Shown: positions 28,179 to 38,242, counted from the stretch's first letter. The stretch: DNA of 64,000 nt from JANXQG01 sp963719885 (GCA_963719885.1 CAVRDP010000026.1:1-64000), one strand, 5' to 3'. Made by a program: numbers and translations. Notes: generated from the sequence alone by a model not told the origin.

Positions 28179-28271
28179 TGTGGGGTGCGCCGAAATTTTC
28201 AACGGGGAAATGAAATAAAGGCGTGGAGTAATTGCCTCTCCGACAGCGGTTAGACCGCAAAGGAGTTAGGC

Positions 28272-29925
28272 ATGTTTTGGAAGAGATCAGAGCCGGAGCA
28301 GACGCTGGCCGCGGAGCGAGGGCGTAGCCCGAGCGACGCGGCCAGCGTTCTGCGGCGGCGCGGGGGAGGCCACCCCCGCGGCCGCCGTGGACTGTGCCCA
28401 GGTTTTTGCACCTGCGGAAATCACTCCACCCCTTACCGCCGCCGCAGTCGTGGACCAGGCCTCGGCCGGTGCGCCGCCAGCGCCCCAGGCTGACGCCTTC
28501 GCGGGCGGAGAGCCGCCGCCCGAAGAGCCTTTCGAGGAGATCCGCAAGCGCCTTCTGGCCGGCCCGCGCAAGAGCAAGGGCCGCCGCCTGGTCAAGCCCG
28601 AGGAGTCGCCGCAACCGGCAATGACGCCCGAGCAGCGTCTTCTGATCCTCGACACGTGGCAGCGGAGCGGCCTGCCGGCGGGCGATTTCGCCCCGCTGGT
28701 CGGCCTCTCCAAGCACACGCTCTACAGTTGGAAAAAGCGCTTTGAGGAGTCGGGCCCGGCCGGGCTGATGGATCAGCAGCGCGGCGGGCCCAAGGGCAGC
28801 CGCGTGCACGAGCTGACCAAGCGGACGATCCTCATGCTCAAGCAGGCCAACCCGGAGTGGGGCTGCCAGCGGATCAGCGACATGCTGCTCCGCGGTCCGG
28901 CCTTGCCGGCCTCGCCGGGAGCCGTCTCCCGCGTGCTGCACGAGGCGGGCTACCAGGTGGAAGAAGTCGCCACCCACCCCCACCCCGACAAGCAGCGGGA
29001 GTTCGAGCGGGCGACGCCCAATCAGCTCTGGCAGACGGACCTCTTCACCTTCGTGCTCAAGCGGCAGAACCGCCGGGTCTACATGGTGGCCTTCATGGAC
29101 GACCACAGCCGCTTCATCACCGGCTACGGGATCCATGCCAGCCAGTCGGCGGCTTTGGTGCTGGAGGTAGTGCGGGCGGCGATCGTGGCCTACGGCACGC
29201 CGCAGGAGATCCTGACGGACAACGGCAGCCAGTACGTCACCTGGCGGGGGACCAGCGCCTTCCACCGCGAGATGGACAAGCGCGGCATCAAGCACCTCGT
29301 GGCCAGGCCGCAGCGGCCGCAGACCCTGGGCAAGATCGAGCGCTTCTGGGGCACGCTCTGGCGGGAGTGCGTCGAGAACGTCGGTGTTCTTCGACCTGGA
29401 CGACGCACGGCGGCGGATTGGTCACTTCATCGACTATTACAACTTCCAAAGGGTGCACCGGGGAATCGACGGCCTGGTGCCTGCGGACCGCTTCTTCGGC
29501 GCCGCCTCCGAAGTCTTGGCCACGCTCCGCGCAGGGTGGCGGCCAATGCGCTGGAATTGGCCCGCAACGGCGTGCCCAAGGCGCCGTTCTATGTGACGGG
29601 GCGGATCGGCGAGCGGGCCTTCAGCGTGCACGCCGAAGGCGAGCGGATGATTCTCAAGCGGGAAGGAGAGGCCCGCACGGAGGTGGATCTCGGCGGGTTG
29701 GGGGCGGCGGAATTGCCGCTGATCGACAGCGCGGCGGCAGCGATGCCTGCGGAGATGCCCTTGCCGATCTGTCCCGATGGTTCACCTCAGGGCGACGTGG
29801 TGGAGGACGAGGTAGGGCCGGGTGAATCGCCGTTGGATGCGGGACTGCGGCGGCTGGATGCCGGCGCAGAAAACGAGGAGCAAGGGCCGACCGCCGCGGA
29901 ACTTCGCGAAGGAGGCGCATCATGA
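28272..29925 (+). CDS. DDE (rve-type) transposase 1 of the four-gene transposon, frameshifted
   Basis: The protein would be about 550 residues. It starts at ATG 28272 (MFWKRSEPEQ), with AAGGAG 7 nt upstream. Next come an Ala/Pro-rich linker, a helix-turn-helix (RLLILDTWQRSGLPAGDFAPLVGLSKHTLYSWKKR, given here only to mark the region 28640-28740) and an integrase core: Asp in NQLWQTDLFTF, Asp in EILTDNGSQYV and Glu in LGKIERFWGTLWRE. After the core is YYNFQRVHRGIDGLVPADRFF, read in a second frame (29384-29530), and then a C-terminal part in the first frame. Frame changes lie near 28350, 29385 and 29545. Confidence 0.7.
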
Positions 29926-30619
29926 GCGCAAGCACAGTATTGGCGGGAAGCAAACCTCCCTCCGCGCCGCGCCCGTGCGGCGGAATGGTCGTGCGCAAGA
30001 GTCGCCCCGGCATGCGCCCATGTCGGTCAGCCGTGATGCGCAGCGGGTGGCGGCGGCGATCCTGGAGGTCTTGGCCGGCGTACGGACGCCAACGGAAGCG
30101 GCGGCGGCCGTGGGCCTCTCGGTGCCGCGGTATTACCTCTGGGAGCAACGGGCCCTGGAGGGCCTGGTGCGGGCCTGCGAACCGCGGCCGGTGGGGAAAG
30201 TGGCCGGGGAGCGGCACCAGATGGTGATGTTGGAGAAGGAAGTCGCCCGCTTGCGGCAGGACTGCGCCCGGCAGCAGGCGCTGGTGCGCGCCGCGCAACG
30301 GACGATCGGCCTGGGCGGGGCTCCACCATCGGCCGCCAAGCCCGCAGGCAAGCCTGGCGTGGGCAGCGGGGCACCCGTTTGCGGGTCGCGGTCGGCGGCA
30401 AGCAAAGCCGGCGACGGCGTCGCCCGCAAGGCCAAGCGCAAGCGTCGTCCGGTGGCCCGGGCGCTGAAAGCCGTGGCGGCATTACAGACCTCGCCCGGTG
30501 AGAGTGGAAGTCTGGCCGATTCGTCTTCGGCGATCGCGGCCGACATGGTACAACGGAGTATATCGAGTAGTTCATCGGCAACGGTGGAAGCGGCGTCTGC
30601 CGTGCCGCCGCAGGCCTGA
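29922..30619 (+). CDS. Transposon accessory protein with helix-turn-helix, frameshifted
   Basis: The start ATG overlaps the stop of transposase 1 by ATGA (MSASTVLAGSKPPSA). The frame changes near 29975. The main part reads RDAQRVAAAILEVLAGVRTP, TEAAAAVGLSVPRYYLWEQR (a helix-turn-helix) and a coiled-coil stretch (MVMLEKEVARLRQDCARQQALV), then a basic, Ala/Ser-rich tail. No enzymatic motif is visible. It is probably a DNA-binding or targeting subunit of the transposition machinery. Confidence 0.55.
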
Positions 30620-30639
30620 TTCACGGAGGAGAAAAAGCC

Positions 30640-31107
30640 ATGGCCCGACGAGGACGCAAACCGATCGGCACGAATTTGGTGGAACGCCTGGAAGGCTCGG
30701 AGCGGGCCAAGGCCCGTTTGAAAGCGATTCTGGAAACGCTCTCCGGTGAGCGGAGCATTCCCGAGGTCTGTGAAGAGTTGGGGATCCATGATTCGATGTT
30801 CCACCGGGTGCGCAGCGAGGTGCTGCAGACGGCGCTGGACCGTCTGGAGCCGCGTCCTCTCGGGCGGCCTCCGCTGCCAGGCTCACCGCACGACTTGCGC
30901 GTTGCGGACCTGGAAGCCGAAAACCTGCGCTTGCAGTTGGAGTTGAAGGCGGCCGAGGTCCGCCGCGAGTTGGCAGAAGAACTGCCGCGGTTGGCCAAGT
31001 CCCCCGAGGTAAATCCGGCTGCGAAGCCGGGGGAAAAAACGACTGCGCGGTCGCGGAAGCGGCATCGCAAGCGCTTACAACAAAACACGAATCACCCCGA
31101 TCCATGA
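30640..31107 (+). CDS. Transposon accessory protein, HTH plus coiled coil
   Basis: The 155-residue protein has an N-terminal helix-turn-helix (residues 15-60: RLKAILETLSGERSIPEVCE, then HDSMFHRVRSEVL), like the small OrfA proteins of IS3-type elements. A predicted coiled coil follows (ADLEAENLRLQLELKAAEVRR), then a basic tail (TTARSRKRHRKRLQQ). GGAG lies 8 nt before the start. Its stop overlaps the start of transposase 2 (ATGA), so the two are co-translated and probably interact. Confidence 0.7.
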   Translation: MARRGRKPIGTNLVERLEGSERAKARLKAILETLSGERSIPEVCEELGIHDSMFHRVRSEVLQTALDRLEPRPLGRPPLPGSPHDLRVADLEAENLRLQLELKAAEVRRELAEELPRLAKSPEVNPAAKPGEKTTARSRKRHRKRLQQNTNHPDP

Positions 31108-32249
31108 ATGCTTGCAACTGTCAACCCCTGAAGCGCGGCTGGCCCGCCCAGCAGCCCCGGCGTGAAGCCGAGCGCAATGCACGCCAGCATGCCGTGGCCT
31201 TCGACCACTGGGCCATGCAGCAAGGGGTACGGCAGCGCGTGGCGGCCCAGCAGCTTGGCTTGGCGCCCGGCACCTTGGCCTTCTGGGAACATCGCTGGCA
31301 CGTGGACTATCTGGAGGCCCGCCCGTTGGGCCGTCCTTGCCATCGCAGCCGCCGGCAACTCCGTAACCAGGCCATCGATTTCATGCGCTACGTGGGAGCG
31401 GGCGTGAGCGTGGCCGCTGTGCAAGCCACCTTCCCGGACCTGGCCCGCCGCGAGACCGAAAACCTCCGGAATCGCTTCCGCCGCCTCTGGAAATTAGACC
31501 ACCAGCGCGCGGTCCACGTTCTCCATTGGCACCACCCGGGAGCGGTGTGGGCCATGGACCATGGCGGCCCACTGCCGGCCATCGATGGCCGCTGGCCGTA
31601 CCTCCTCGCCGTTCGCAACCTGGCTAGCGGCTGCGAGCTCGCTTGGCTGCCGGTCCTGGATGAAACGGCGGAGACGACGATCAGCGTCTTGCAATGGTTG
31701 TTCCTCGAACATGGTCCGCCGTTGGTGCTGAAGTCGGACAACGGTTCGGGATTCATCGCCGAGGCGATGGGCCGCTTCCTGGCTCGCTGGGACGTCCGCC
31801 CCCTCTTCTCGCCGCCCTACACGCCGGAGTACAATGGATCGATCGAGGCGGGCAACGGCGCATTGAAGACCCGCACCCACGAGCAAGCGGCCCGCCAGGG
31901 CCGCAACGGTCCCTGGACCGCTGACAACGTCGAGGCGGCACGACGCATGGCCAACGAAACGACTTACCCGCGCGGCCCGCTGGGCCCAACACGACAGGAG
32001 TGCTTCGGCGCTTCGCCACGGATCACGCTTGAGGCGCGTGCGGCCTTCGGCCGCACCGTCGCGCACGAGCAAACCCAAGAACGCCTGCAGCAAGGCTACC
32101 CTTTGGACACGGACCTGGGCCATGCGGCCCAGGCACAAATAGACCGTGCAGCAATCCGCCGCGCTCTCGTCGAGCACGGCTACCTCACTTTCACCCAGAG
32201 GTCAATTACTCCATCAATTAAATCTCAAAATTCGTTGAAAATTTCGTAG
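31104..32249 (+). CDS. DDE (rve-type) transposase 2 of the four-gene transposon
   Basis: A 381-residue intact transposase. N-terminal HTH-like region: VRQRVAAQQLGLAPGTLAFW and the segment before the core. The integrase core has Asp in GAVWAMDHGGPLP, Asp in PLVLKSDNGSGFIAEAMG and Glu in TPEYNGSIEAGNGALKTRT. A C-terminal region contains YPRGPLGPTRQECFG. It differs clearly from transposase 1, so the element codes for two different DDE enzymes, an arrangement like heteromeric transposases. The stop codon lies inside the right terminal repeat. Confidence 0.8.
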   Translation: MNACNCQPLKRGWPAQQPRREAERNARQHAVAFDHWAMQQGVRQRVAAQQLGLAPGTLAFWEHRWHVDYLEARPLGRPCHRSRRQLRNQAIDFMRYVGAGVSVAAVQATFPDLARRETENLRNRFRRLWKLDHQRAVHVLHWHHPGAVWAMDHGGPLPAIDGRWPYLLAVRNLASGCELAWLPVLDETAETTISVLQWLFLEHGPPLVLKSDNGSGFIAEAMGRFLARWDVRPLFSPPYTPEYNGSIEAGNGALKTRTHEQAARQGRNGPWTADNVEAARRMANETTYPRGPLGPTRQECFGASPRITLEARAAFGRTVAHEQTQERLQQGYPLDTDLGHAAQAQIDRAAIRRALVEHGYLTFTQRSITPSIKSQNSLKIS

Positions 32250-32257
32250 GCCGCACA

Positions 32258-32488
32258 GGGCACACAGTGCGGGCATACACCGACGAATACGCCGGCACAC
32301 CACACGGACAAGAGTGGATAGCCTATCCCGATGGTTCGGTCAAGCAAGGCAAGGACTACGGAGCATACAAGGATAGTGTGCCATATCAATTCGATTCTAA
32401 CGCGAAGGGAAGGGACAAGAGACATCAAAGAGAACAAGAACGCCTTCGTCGTGAACAAATTCTAAGAGATCACCCTTACATCGGCTAG
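32258..32488 (+). pseudogene. Orphan C-terminal tip, possibly of a polymorphic toxin
   Basis: An open stretch without its own start follows the right end of the transposon: YTDEYAGTPHGQEWIAYPDG, DYGAYKDSVPYQFDSNAKGR, then a very charged helix (RDKRHQREQERLRREQILRD) and the stop. The composition resembles the variable tip of an Rhs or similar large exported protein that was cut off by the insertion. The function is not identified. Confidence 0.35.
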
Positions 32489-32552
32489 ACGACATAATAA
32501 CATTCGGATGGCTCGTGGCGGGCTGACCGGGTTATAGGCTCTTGGTATATCT

Positions 32553-33395
32553 ATGCGCTGCTGGAAACCGTTCGTAATCATTGTCGCGGCACTAGTTGTT
32601 GTGTGCTTGCTGGGGGTAATTTACGTTAGTTTCGCGGTTCCCCAACGAGTACCCGTAACGTTTGAAATTGAGTCGCGCGGCACGTTCGATTACTTTGCTG
32701 CGCCCGAGGACGCCGCGATCGTCAATGCCGTATCCGCAGGCGACGCAACGCAGGTGAAAAGACTCCTTGCTTCGGGCGCGAACCCCAATGCGGTCATAGA
32801 AGAAATTGATTGTGGGACGGTCACGTACTGGCAGAAGCCAATACATTGGGCAGCAGAGCGGGGCGATTGTCGCGTTCTCCAGGCCCTGATCGAAGCCGGA
32901 GTGGATGCGAACAGTCGGGACTCGCGTGGAGCGACGCCTCTTATAAAACTCGCTAGGCTGCGATCTGCGGATATCCTTTCCTGTTGCGTCGATGTTCTTC
33001 GCCGTGCGGGTGCCGACCCGAACGCTTCAGATTCCGTAGGCAGGCTCGCGTGACAGCTTGCCGTAGTCTGGGACAACACAAAGTATGCCGAACTACTCTT
33101 GCAGCGGGGTGCGAACGTGAACGCCCTGGACGATTCGGCTTGCACGCCGATGATCGTCGCGTGCGGCTGTTTCCCCCGGACACATTCCGAGTCGATGCTG
33201 GAATTGCTCGCTCGGCATGGTGCCGACTTGTCGGCGCGCACTAAGGACGGGTTGACATGTCTCGACATTTTGAGGAAAGACGGCTATTCCGAAGAAGCCA
33301 AAAAGGTTGAAGCTTGGAGCAAGGAAAGTGATGGGCGGAAGACGGAGCGTCCGCCGAAAGCAGCTATTCCAACCGGCACCCCGCAAGCCCCTTGA
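32553..33395 (+). CDS. Membrane-anchored ankyrin-repeat protein, frameshifted
   Basis: The N-terminus is a single membrane anchor (WKPFVIIVAALVVVCLLGVIYVSF). Ankyrin repeats follow: AAIVNAVSAGDATQVKRLLA with SGANPNA, PIHWAAERGDCRVLQALIEA with GVDANSRDSRG, then CVDVLRRAGADPNASD. The frame breaks near 33050 (a TGA after VGRLA). The second frame goes on with KYAELLLQRGANVNALD, MLELLARHGADLSARTK and a charged tail. The protein would be about 280 residues with at least four repeats, facing the periplasm or the cell compartment interior. Confidence 0.65.
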
Positions 33396-33499
33396 GCCTT
33401 TGCCCGCTCCCTCGCCCCTCGACGCCCTCGCCAGCCGGTCCCAACGACGGCGACGGCGAGCGAACGAACTGGGCAACCTGCCGGGCAGAAACGATACCT

Positions 33500-35505
33500 G
33501 TAGCAGTTTAGCTTCCCACCCGTGCCTCGGTGGAGCGATTGCGTAACGGGTTAGCCCAGCCCCCTCGATTGGCTTATCTCTTTGCTTCAGAATGACTATT
33601 GCGCTTTCCCCGATAAGAGGATAGATTCTCTGCATCGATTGCGTTTGCCAAGGAACGGCCGCCGATGCATTTCCCTTTCTACCCAAAACACCGGTTCGGT
33701 TGGCGAGCGTGGACCACTGCCCGCACCTTGGAAGTGCGTCACTGGGCTCGGTCGTTAATGCAGCCAATGTCAACCAAGATCAGATCGATCTTTTCTGGCG
33801 ACAAATCGACGGCTTGCGCGCTGAGAACACTGCCAAGTATCGCAAGATCGAGGAGTTGACCGCGAGAATCGAGCAGTTGGAGCGGGAACTCAAGGCCGAA
33901 CGCCAGAAACAATTCAAGCGCAAGAAGAGGAACCGGCTGCCGAAGCCTCACCGGATGCGGCGTCACCCCAAGGCCGGAAGAAACGCGGCGCACCTGTGGG
34001 TCATCCAGGCTGGTATCGCCAGCGGCCCGGCACATTCGATCAGTTGGTTCTCGTCCCGGCGCCATGCCTGTGCGCGCATTGCGGCGCCTCGGTCAAGGCG
34101 CGGCCCGACCGCGAGCCCTACGACCACATTCAGGAAGATTGGATTGACGGCCAGCGGGTAGTGACCTGCTTTCGTCACGAACAAGGCCGTTGTCGGAAGT
34201 GTCGCCGCTGGGCTCGGCAGGCCGGCGAAGGCGAACTGCTACGGGCAATGATCGGCCCCCATCTGCGGGCCGCCAGCCTCTTCCTGCAATACGATATTGG
34301 TTTGACGACTCGCAAAGTTGTGCGCAACTCTGGCCGGGTTGGCCCAGTTCGATTTCGTACCCGCCAGCTTGCTGCATTTTGGCCAAGAGGCGGCCCGGAT
34401 GGCCAAACCGTTGGCCCAGGATGTTGCCGAGAAACTGCGGGCCTGCGATGCCAACCACGCCGATGAAACGTACTACCGCGTCAACGCTCAGCCGGCCTAT
34501 GTCTGGTTCCACGGCAACGAAGACTTGGCCCACTTCTACGTCAGCGGCACACGCAGCGGCAAGGTTTCGCGGACGATCCTCGGCGAAGACTATCAAGGCG
34601 GACTCAACACAGATTGCTACTCCGGTTACGACCGCCACGCCACCAAGATTAAGCAGAAGTGTCTCTCGCATCTGAAGCGAACGGCCGAAGACTGGGAGAA
34701 GTTGTTGCCTGCGGAGGCCAAGGAGTCGCGTGCCTTCTTTGCTGCCGTGCGGGCGTGGGTAAAACGGGGCTGCACCTGGCATCGAAAATGGAAGAACCGT
34801 GTCGGGGCGGAAAAGGATCGAGAGGCAAATTGGCTACGGCAGGAACTGGAGCGTTTGCAACAAATGCCCACCGACTCCGATCGCGCCGCACGCCTTCAGA
34901 AACGCATCCGCCGATATCGCAACGAGTGGTTGACGTTCATGGATCATCCGGGTGTCTCGCCCACGAACAATCTCGCGGAGCAGGCTTTGCGTGCGGTGGT
35001 GATTCTGCGAAAACAGACTTTCGGCAGCCGCACGAAGGCGGGAGCCAAGCGGCTGGGCACGATGATGACGGTGATCGAGACGGCAAAACGCCAGGGCAGA
35101 AGCGTGCTGAAGTTTCTCGTGGCGCTCTTCACGATGTCATCGAACCAAGCGCGGCGTGCCATGTATGCACGGCCATGAAGAGCGCAAGCAGGCTTCGTTC
35201 CTCGCCTGTCGACCCGCCGCGGGCGTTCCTGCCGGCCAGTCTGGCTGGCTCCCAAATCGAGCGTTTGCTCATCGCGGTCTTCTCCAATCCAATGTCTTGG
35301 AGATGACCGACGGTTCGCTGCTGCGCCGAGGTCGGGAAATGATCCGCGGCACCTGTGATTCGTCACCCGCTCATCATCGATCTCACCACGCGTCGACGAA
35401 ATCGAGAGCTGCGGCGAGCGATTGCAACGATCTGGCGATTGTCAACGTATGCGACCTTCGCGTCATCGCTTCCTTGAGGCGGGGGGTGGGAAGCTAAACT
35501 GCTAC
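33500..35505 (+). mobile_element. IS66-family insertion sequence
   Basis: Perfect 22-bp inverted repeats bound the element (33500-33521 and 35484-35505, starting GTAGCAGTTTAGC). It is 2,006 bp long and carries only a tnpC-type transposase; the small tnpA and tnpB genes of full IS66 elements are absent. No 8-bp target duplication is visible, so the flanks have been rearranged. The right end cuts into a RAYT gene relic. Confidence 0.8.
33700..35178 (+). pseudogene. IS66 transposase (TnpC-like), two frameshifts
   Basis: Three frames give a complete IS66 transposase of about 490 residues. The first has the leucine-zipper-like N-terminus (IDLFWRQIDGLRAENTAKY, then EELTARIEQLERELKAERQ). The second has the zinc-finger region (CLCAHCGASVK, then EQGRCRKCRRW). 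The third has the catalytic domain: HADETYYRVN, AYVWFHGNEDLAHFY, LNTDCYSGYDRHATKIKQKC, HPGVSPTNNLAEQALRAVVI and TFGSRTKAGAKRLGTMM. The breaks lie near 33925 and 34325. They may be sequence errors or true inactivation. Confidence 0.75.
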
Positions 35506-35744
35506 CCCTTTTGTCCCTTCCGTGCTTCGCTCTCGTCCCGGCCATATTCCTTGAGCACGTCGTAACTAACGAACTCCTGGGCCTTTCTGACGTCGGCGTA
35601 ACCCGGGTAGGTTAGGTTATCCGCCAATTGGCCAAGGAATCGCCTCCGGTCCTCATCGCTCCAAAAGATCACGTCGCAACCATTACCGCGGCTGGTCACA
35701 TGATACACGGCATCGGGAAAGTCGATTCGGGGTGGTCGAGGCAT
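35506..35744 (-). pseudogene. RAYT transposase relic, internally deleted and cut by IS66
   Basis: The first 45 residues match the N-terminus of REP-associated tyrosine transposases (MPRPPRIDFPDAVYHVTSRG, FWSDEDRRRFLGQLA). They are joined to a piece of the C-terminal region (EFVSYDVLKEYGRDESEARK), so about 120 residues including the HUH motif are missing. The frame ends at the IS66 right end. Confidence 0.65.
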
Positions 35745-36176
35745 ATTCCCGGAGGATACCACCGTTGCGGCCCGCTGGCAAGGGGCGCACGGCGAACGGC
35801 TACGCCAGAAAACTTAAATTTCAGAGTCTCTGACGTTTCGGAGAAGGGGAGAAAGGGAGAAGGGGAGCAATCCGCCCTCACCCCGACCACGACCATGAGT
35901 ACATGGTGCCCGACATGGTGCCCGCCCTCTCCCGAAACGGGCGAGGGGAGCAGCGAGCAATCAGTGAAGCGAACCGCTGAAAACGCTGAGCGCACTTCCG
36001 AATTTCGAGAACGTCTTTTCAGCGGCAACAAATCGGCGCATTCCTCGGGAAAAGCAGGTCCGGCCGAGCTGCGGGCAATCGTTGTTTCCAGAACTATGGA
36101 ATTGGCAACGATACAAAAGGGCCGGCTCAAACGTACTTATAGGGCGAGGGATTAAGGATAAAGGCGGAAGGGGATG

Positions 36177-36235
36177 GGGAGACGCGGAGACGCGGAGATG
36201 GGGAGATGCGGAGATGGGGAGACGCAGAGACGAGA
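36177..36235. repeat. Minisatellite of GGAGA(C/T)G(C/G)GGAGAYG units
   Basis: About seven 8- to 9-bp purine-rich units (GGAGACGC, GGAGATGG, GGAGATGC) follow one another. The same kind of tract occurs inverted near 60300-60370 in copy B of the composite region. The open frame through it is a by-product of the repeat. Confidence 0.7.
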
Positions 36236-36765
36236 AATGACTTCGATTTTGGACCACACCGTGCTGGACCACACGAGAGAGATCGACCCTGCTGAATCGC
36301 GTGATGGAAAAGCACTTGCGACAATTCTACCGGACCGGGAGAGACAGCGGGAACTATTTTAGCCCAGTGTTGGTAATAAATTTGGATACTTACGACATCC
36401 GTTTTCATCGTAGGGGTGTTTTAACCGCAATGTTTATCGTTGGACCGCTCAATCATAAGGGGGTAGAGAGCATCGCGTTTCTCGGCCGGAAACGATGATT
36501 GCTGAAAAATAATTTTTGCGGCAGGGCGAAAACAGACCGGCACGTTGTGGACCAGGAAAATCGCATACTTTTGTCCGGCGATCGTCTTTTCTCTGTCCAA
36601 ACGAGGTATTGTGATCCTCGTTGCTCAGAAAAATGTCCGCGAAGTTCGGAAACCACGAACGACCCGGAGTACCGGGTGCCCCGGAAACACACGAAAAGGA
36701 AAGGAGCGGACGGAGGGATGAAGGCGGAAGGCGGAAGAGCAGGGAAACCGCCCTCACCCCCGGCC

Positions 36766-37442
36766 TGGATTGCTAAAAACTTCCAGGATTTGGATGGAAT
36801 TTAATGGAATTCACTGTGCGGTTTTTGTGCCGTGTGCAATTTCCACGGCGCAGCGCGCAAACAAGAAAAGCGACTTCAAAAAATCCTCTGCGCCTAACCG
36901 TGCTCGCTTTCGTAGATATAGATAGTGGGAGAGATATTGCCGCCACCAAGAACTTCTCCATGAGGAAAAAAACGAGAAGTAGAGTGCATGGAGAGGGCAC
37001 GATTACGTGTCCCGTACCAGAAACGGTCGCGGATGCCACGGGTACGAGAGCCGGGCCGTGTCCGGAAACGCAAGTGCTTACGAGCAAAGCACTTGCGCGA
37101 CTTGTTGCCGGACACTGTCCGGGAACGTTCCCGGACAAAGGACCGCAAAAACGCCGGGACCGTTGTCGTAAGTTGTTTACACAACATGACTTGCGATCGC
37201 AGCGCAGACGCGTTTCCAGGCTGTCCGTCCGCCAGCGTTGCCGGACAAACCCATGCACAGGAGGGGTTTTCGCGGACTTTCAGCGGCAAGGGGCGCTGCG
37301 TCCGCACGATCACCCGGCATCAATGCCGGGCCTATTAGCGGCTAAAGCCGGGAATGGGCGTAAACGCCCATCAGTCACATCTCTCCCGAAACGAAAACGG
37401 GATACAAAACCAAGACACCGCAGTTCGACTTTTTAGCAGTCC
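36766..37442. mobile_element. MITE-like element, copy 2, with a 10-bp target duplication
   Basis: The ends GGATTGCTAAAAA (36767-36779) and TTTTTAGCAGTCC (37430-37442) are inverted repeats with one mismatch. The direct repeat ACCCCCGGCC flanks the element exactly (36756-36765 and 37443-37452), as expected for a target duplication. Left and right ends are homologous to the element at 17113-17547, while the 677-bp middle differs and contains further hairpins. No transposase is encoded, so it must move in trans. Confidence 0.7.
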
Positions 37443-38170
37443 ACCCCCGGCCCCTCTCCCGAGTACGGGAGAGGGGGGATGCGGGGAGGGGAGCAGTCGA
37501 CAAGGCCGGAAACCGCCCTCACGCCGACCCCGACCCCGACCATGAGTACACGGTGCCCGACATGGTCCGCGCCCTCTCCCGAAACGGGCGAGGGGAGAAG
37601 GGGAGAAAGGAAAGACCTTCGATTTTGGACCACACCGTGCTGGACCACGCGAGACAGTTCCACCCTGCTGAAGCGCATGATGGAAAAGCACTTGCGGCAA
37701 ATTTTGCCGGACCAGGAGAGGTAGCGGGAACGATTTCAGGCAATAGTCCGGCGTCGGGAATAACTTTGGATAGTTACGACGAATAACGTCTGGCTACGGT
37801 TTTGTTCTTTGGCAATTCGTTTCTGCGGCGCGGCAAGTCAGCCGCGCCGCGCGGTCCGGGGCAGGCCCGACACCTGCTCCGGCCAAGGTATCGGCCTGGA
37901 CACGCGGCAGGCAATGTCCGGGCACGGAGAGAAAAAGAAAAGACGGGGGAGGAGGGAACACTAATAAACACTAATTACCACTAATATTGGAAAGATTGGT
38001 AGTAATCAGCGGAAATTAGTGTTTCAGAATTCCTTTGAAAAGGCCCACACACTCAATTCCGTACTACTAGGGGATCGAGTAGAAAAAAACGGAATTTCTT
38101 GACTGAGCGTCCTTGGCCTCTTCGGAAGAAGGCGAGCGAAATTGTCTAGCTTGCCAAAAAATGGCCAACT

Positions 38171-38242
38171 GTGGTCAAAAGTAGTCGAACGTGGTCGAAA
38201 CGTAGTCAAACGTGGTCAAAACGTGGTCAAACGTGGCCAAAC
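38171..38242 (+). promoter_or_regulatory. Decamer array GTRGTCRAAM, copy A
   Basis: Seven consecutive units of 10 or 11 bp (GTGGTCAAAA, GTAGTCGAAC, GTGGTCGAAAC, GTAGTCAAAC, GTGGTCAAAAC, GTGGTCAAAC, GTGGCCAAAC) follow the block CTAGCTTGCCAA. The period matches one turn of DNA. The array ends about 350 bp before the lptF start and has a counterpart at 59524-59593. It looks like a cooperative protein-binding site, but the protein is unknown. Confidence 0.6.

Larger units (their letters stand above)
28179..32257 (+). mobile_element. Four-gene transposon with two DDE transposases
   Basis: The element is about 4.08 kb. Its ends are inverted repeats with two conserved blocks at the same spacing: CGAAATTTTCAACG at 28191-28204 and, inverted, at 32233-32246; and TGGAGTAATTG at 28224-28234 and, inverted, at 32203-32213. 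In both ends the second block lies 33 bp from the first. The outermost bases are TGTG and CACA. All four genes read in the same direction, two pairs overlap by ATGA, and the last stop codon lies within the right end. No target duplication is apparent. Confidence 0.75.

Noticed and set aside
33492..35513. Target duplication of the IS66 element
   Set aside because: The 8 bp on either side of the perfect inverted repeats do not match, so no duplication can be claimed.
36177..36362. A short plus-strand ORF (MGRRGDAEMGR...) in the repeat region
   Set aside because: Its first half is translated minisatellite; the two copies of the following block (36236-36340 and 37617-37720) differ by frame-changing indels, so there is no sign of coding selection.
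38171..38242. A CRISPR array
   Set aside because: The units are only 10-11 bp with no spacers between them, and no cas genes are in the window.
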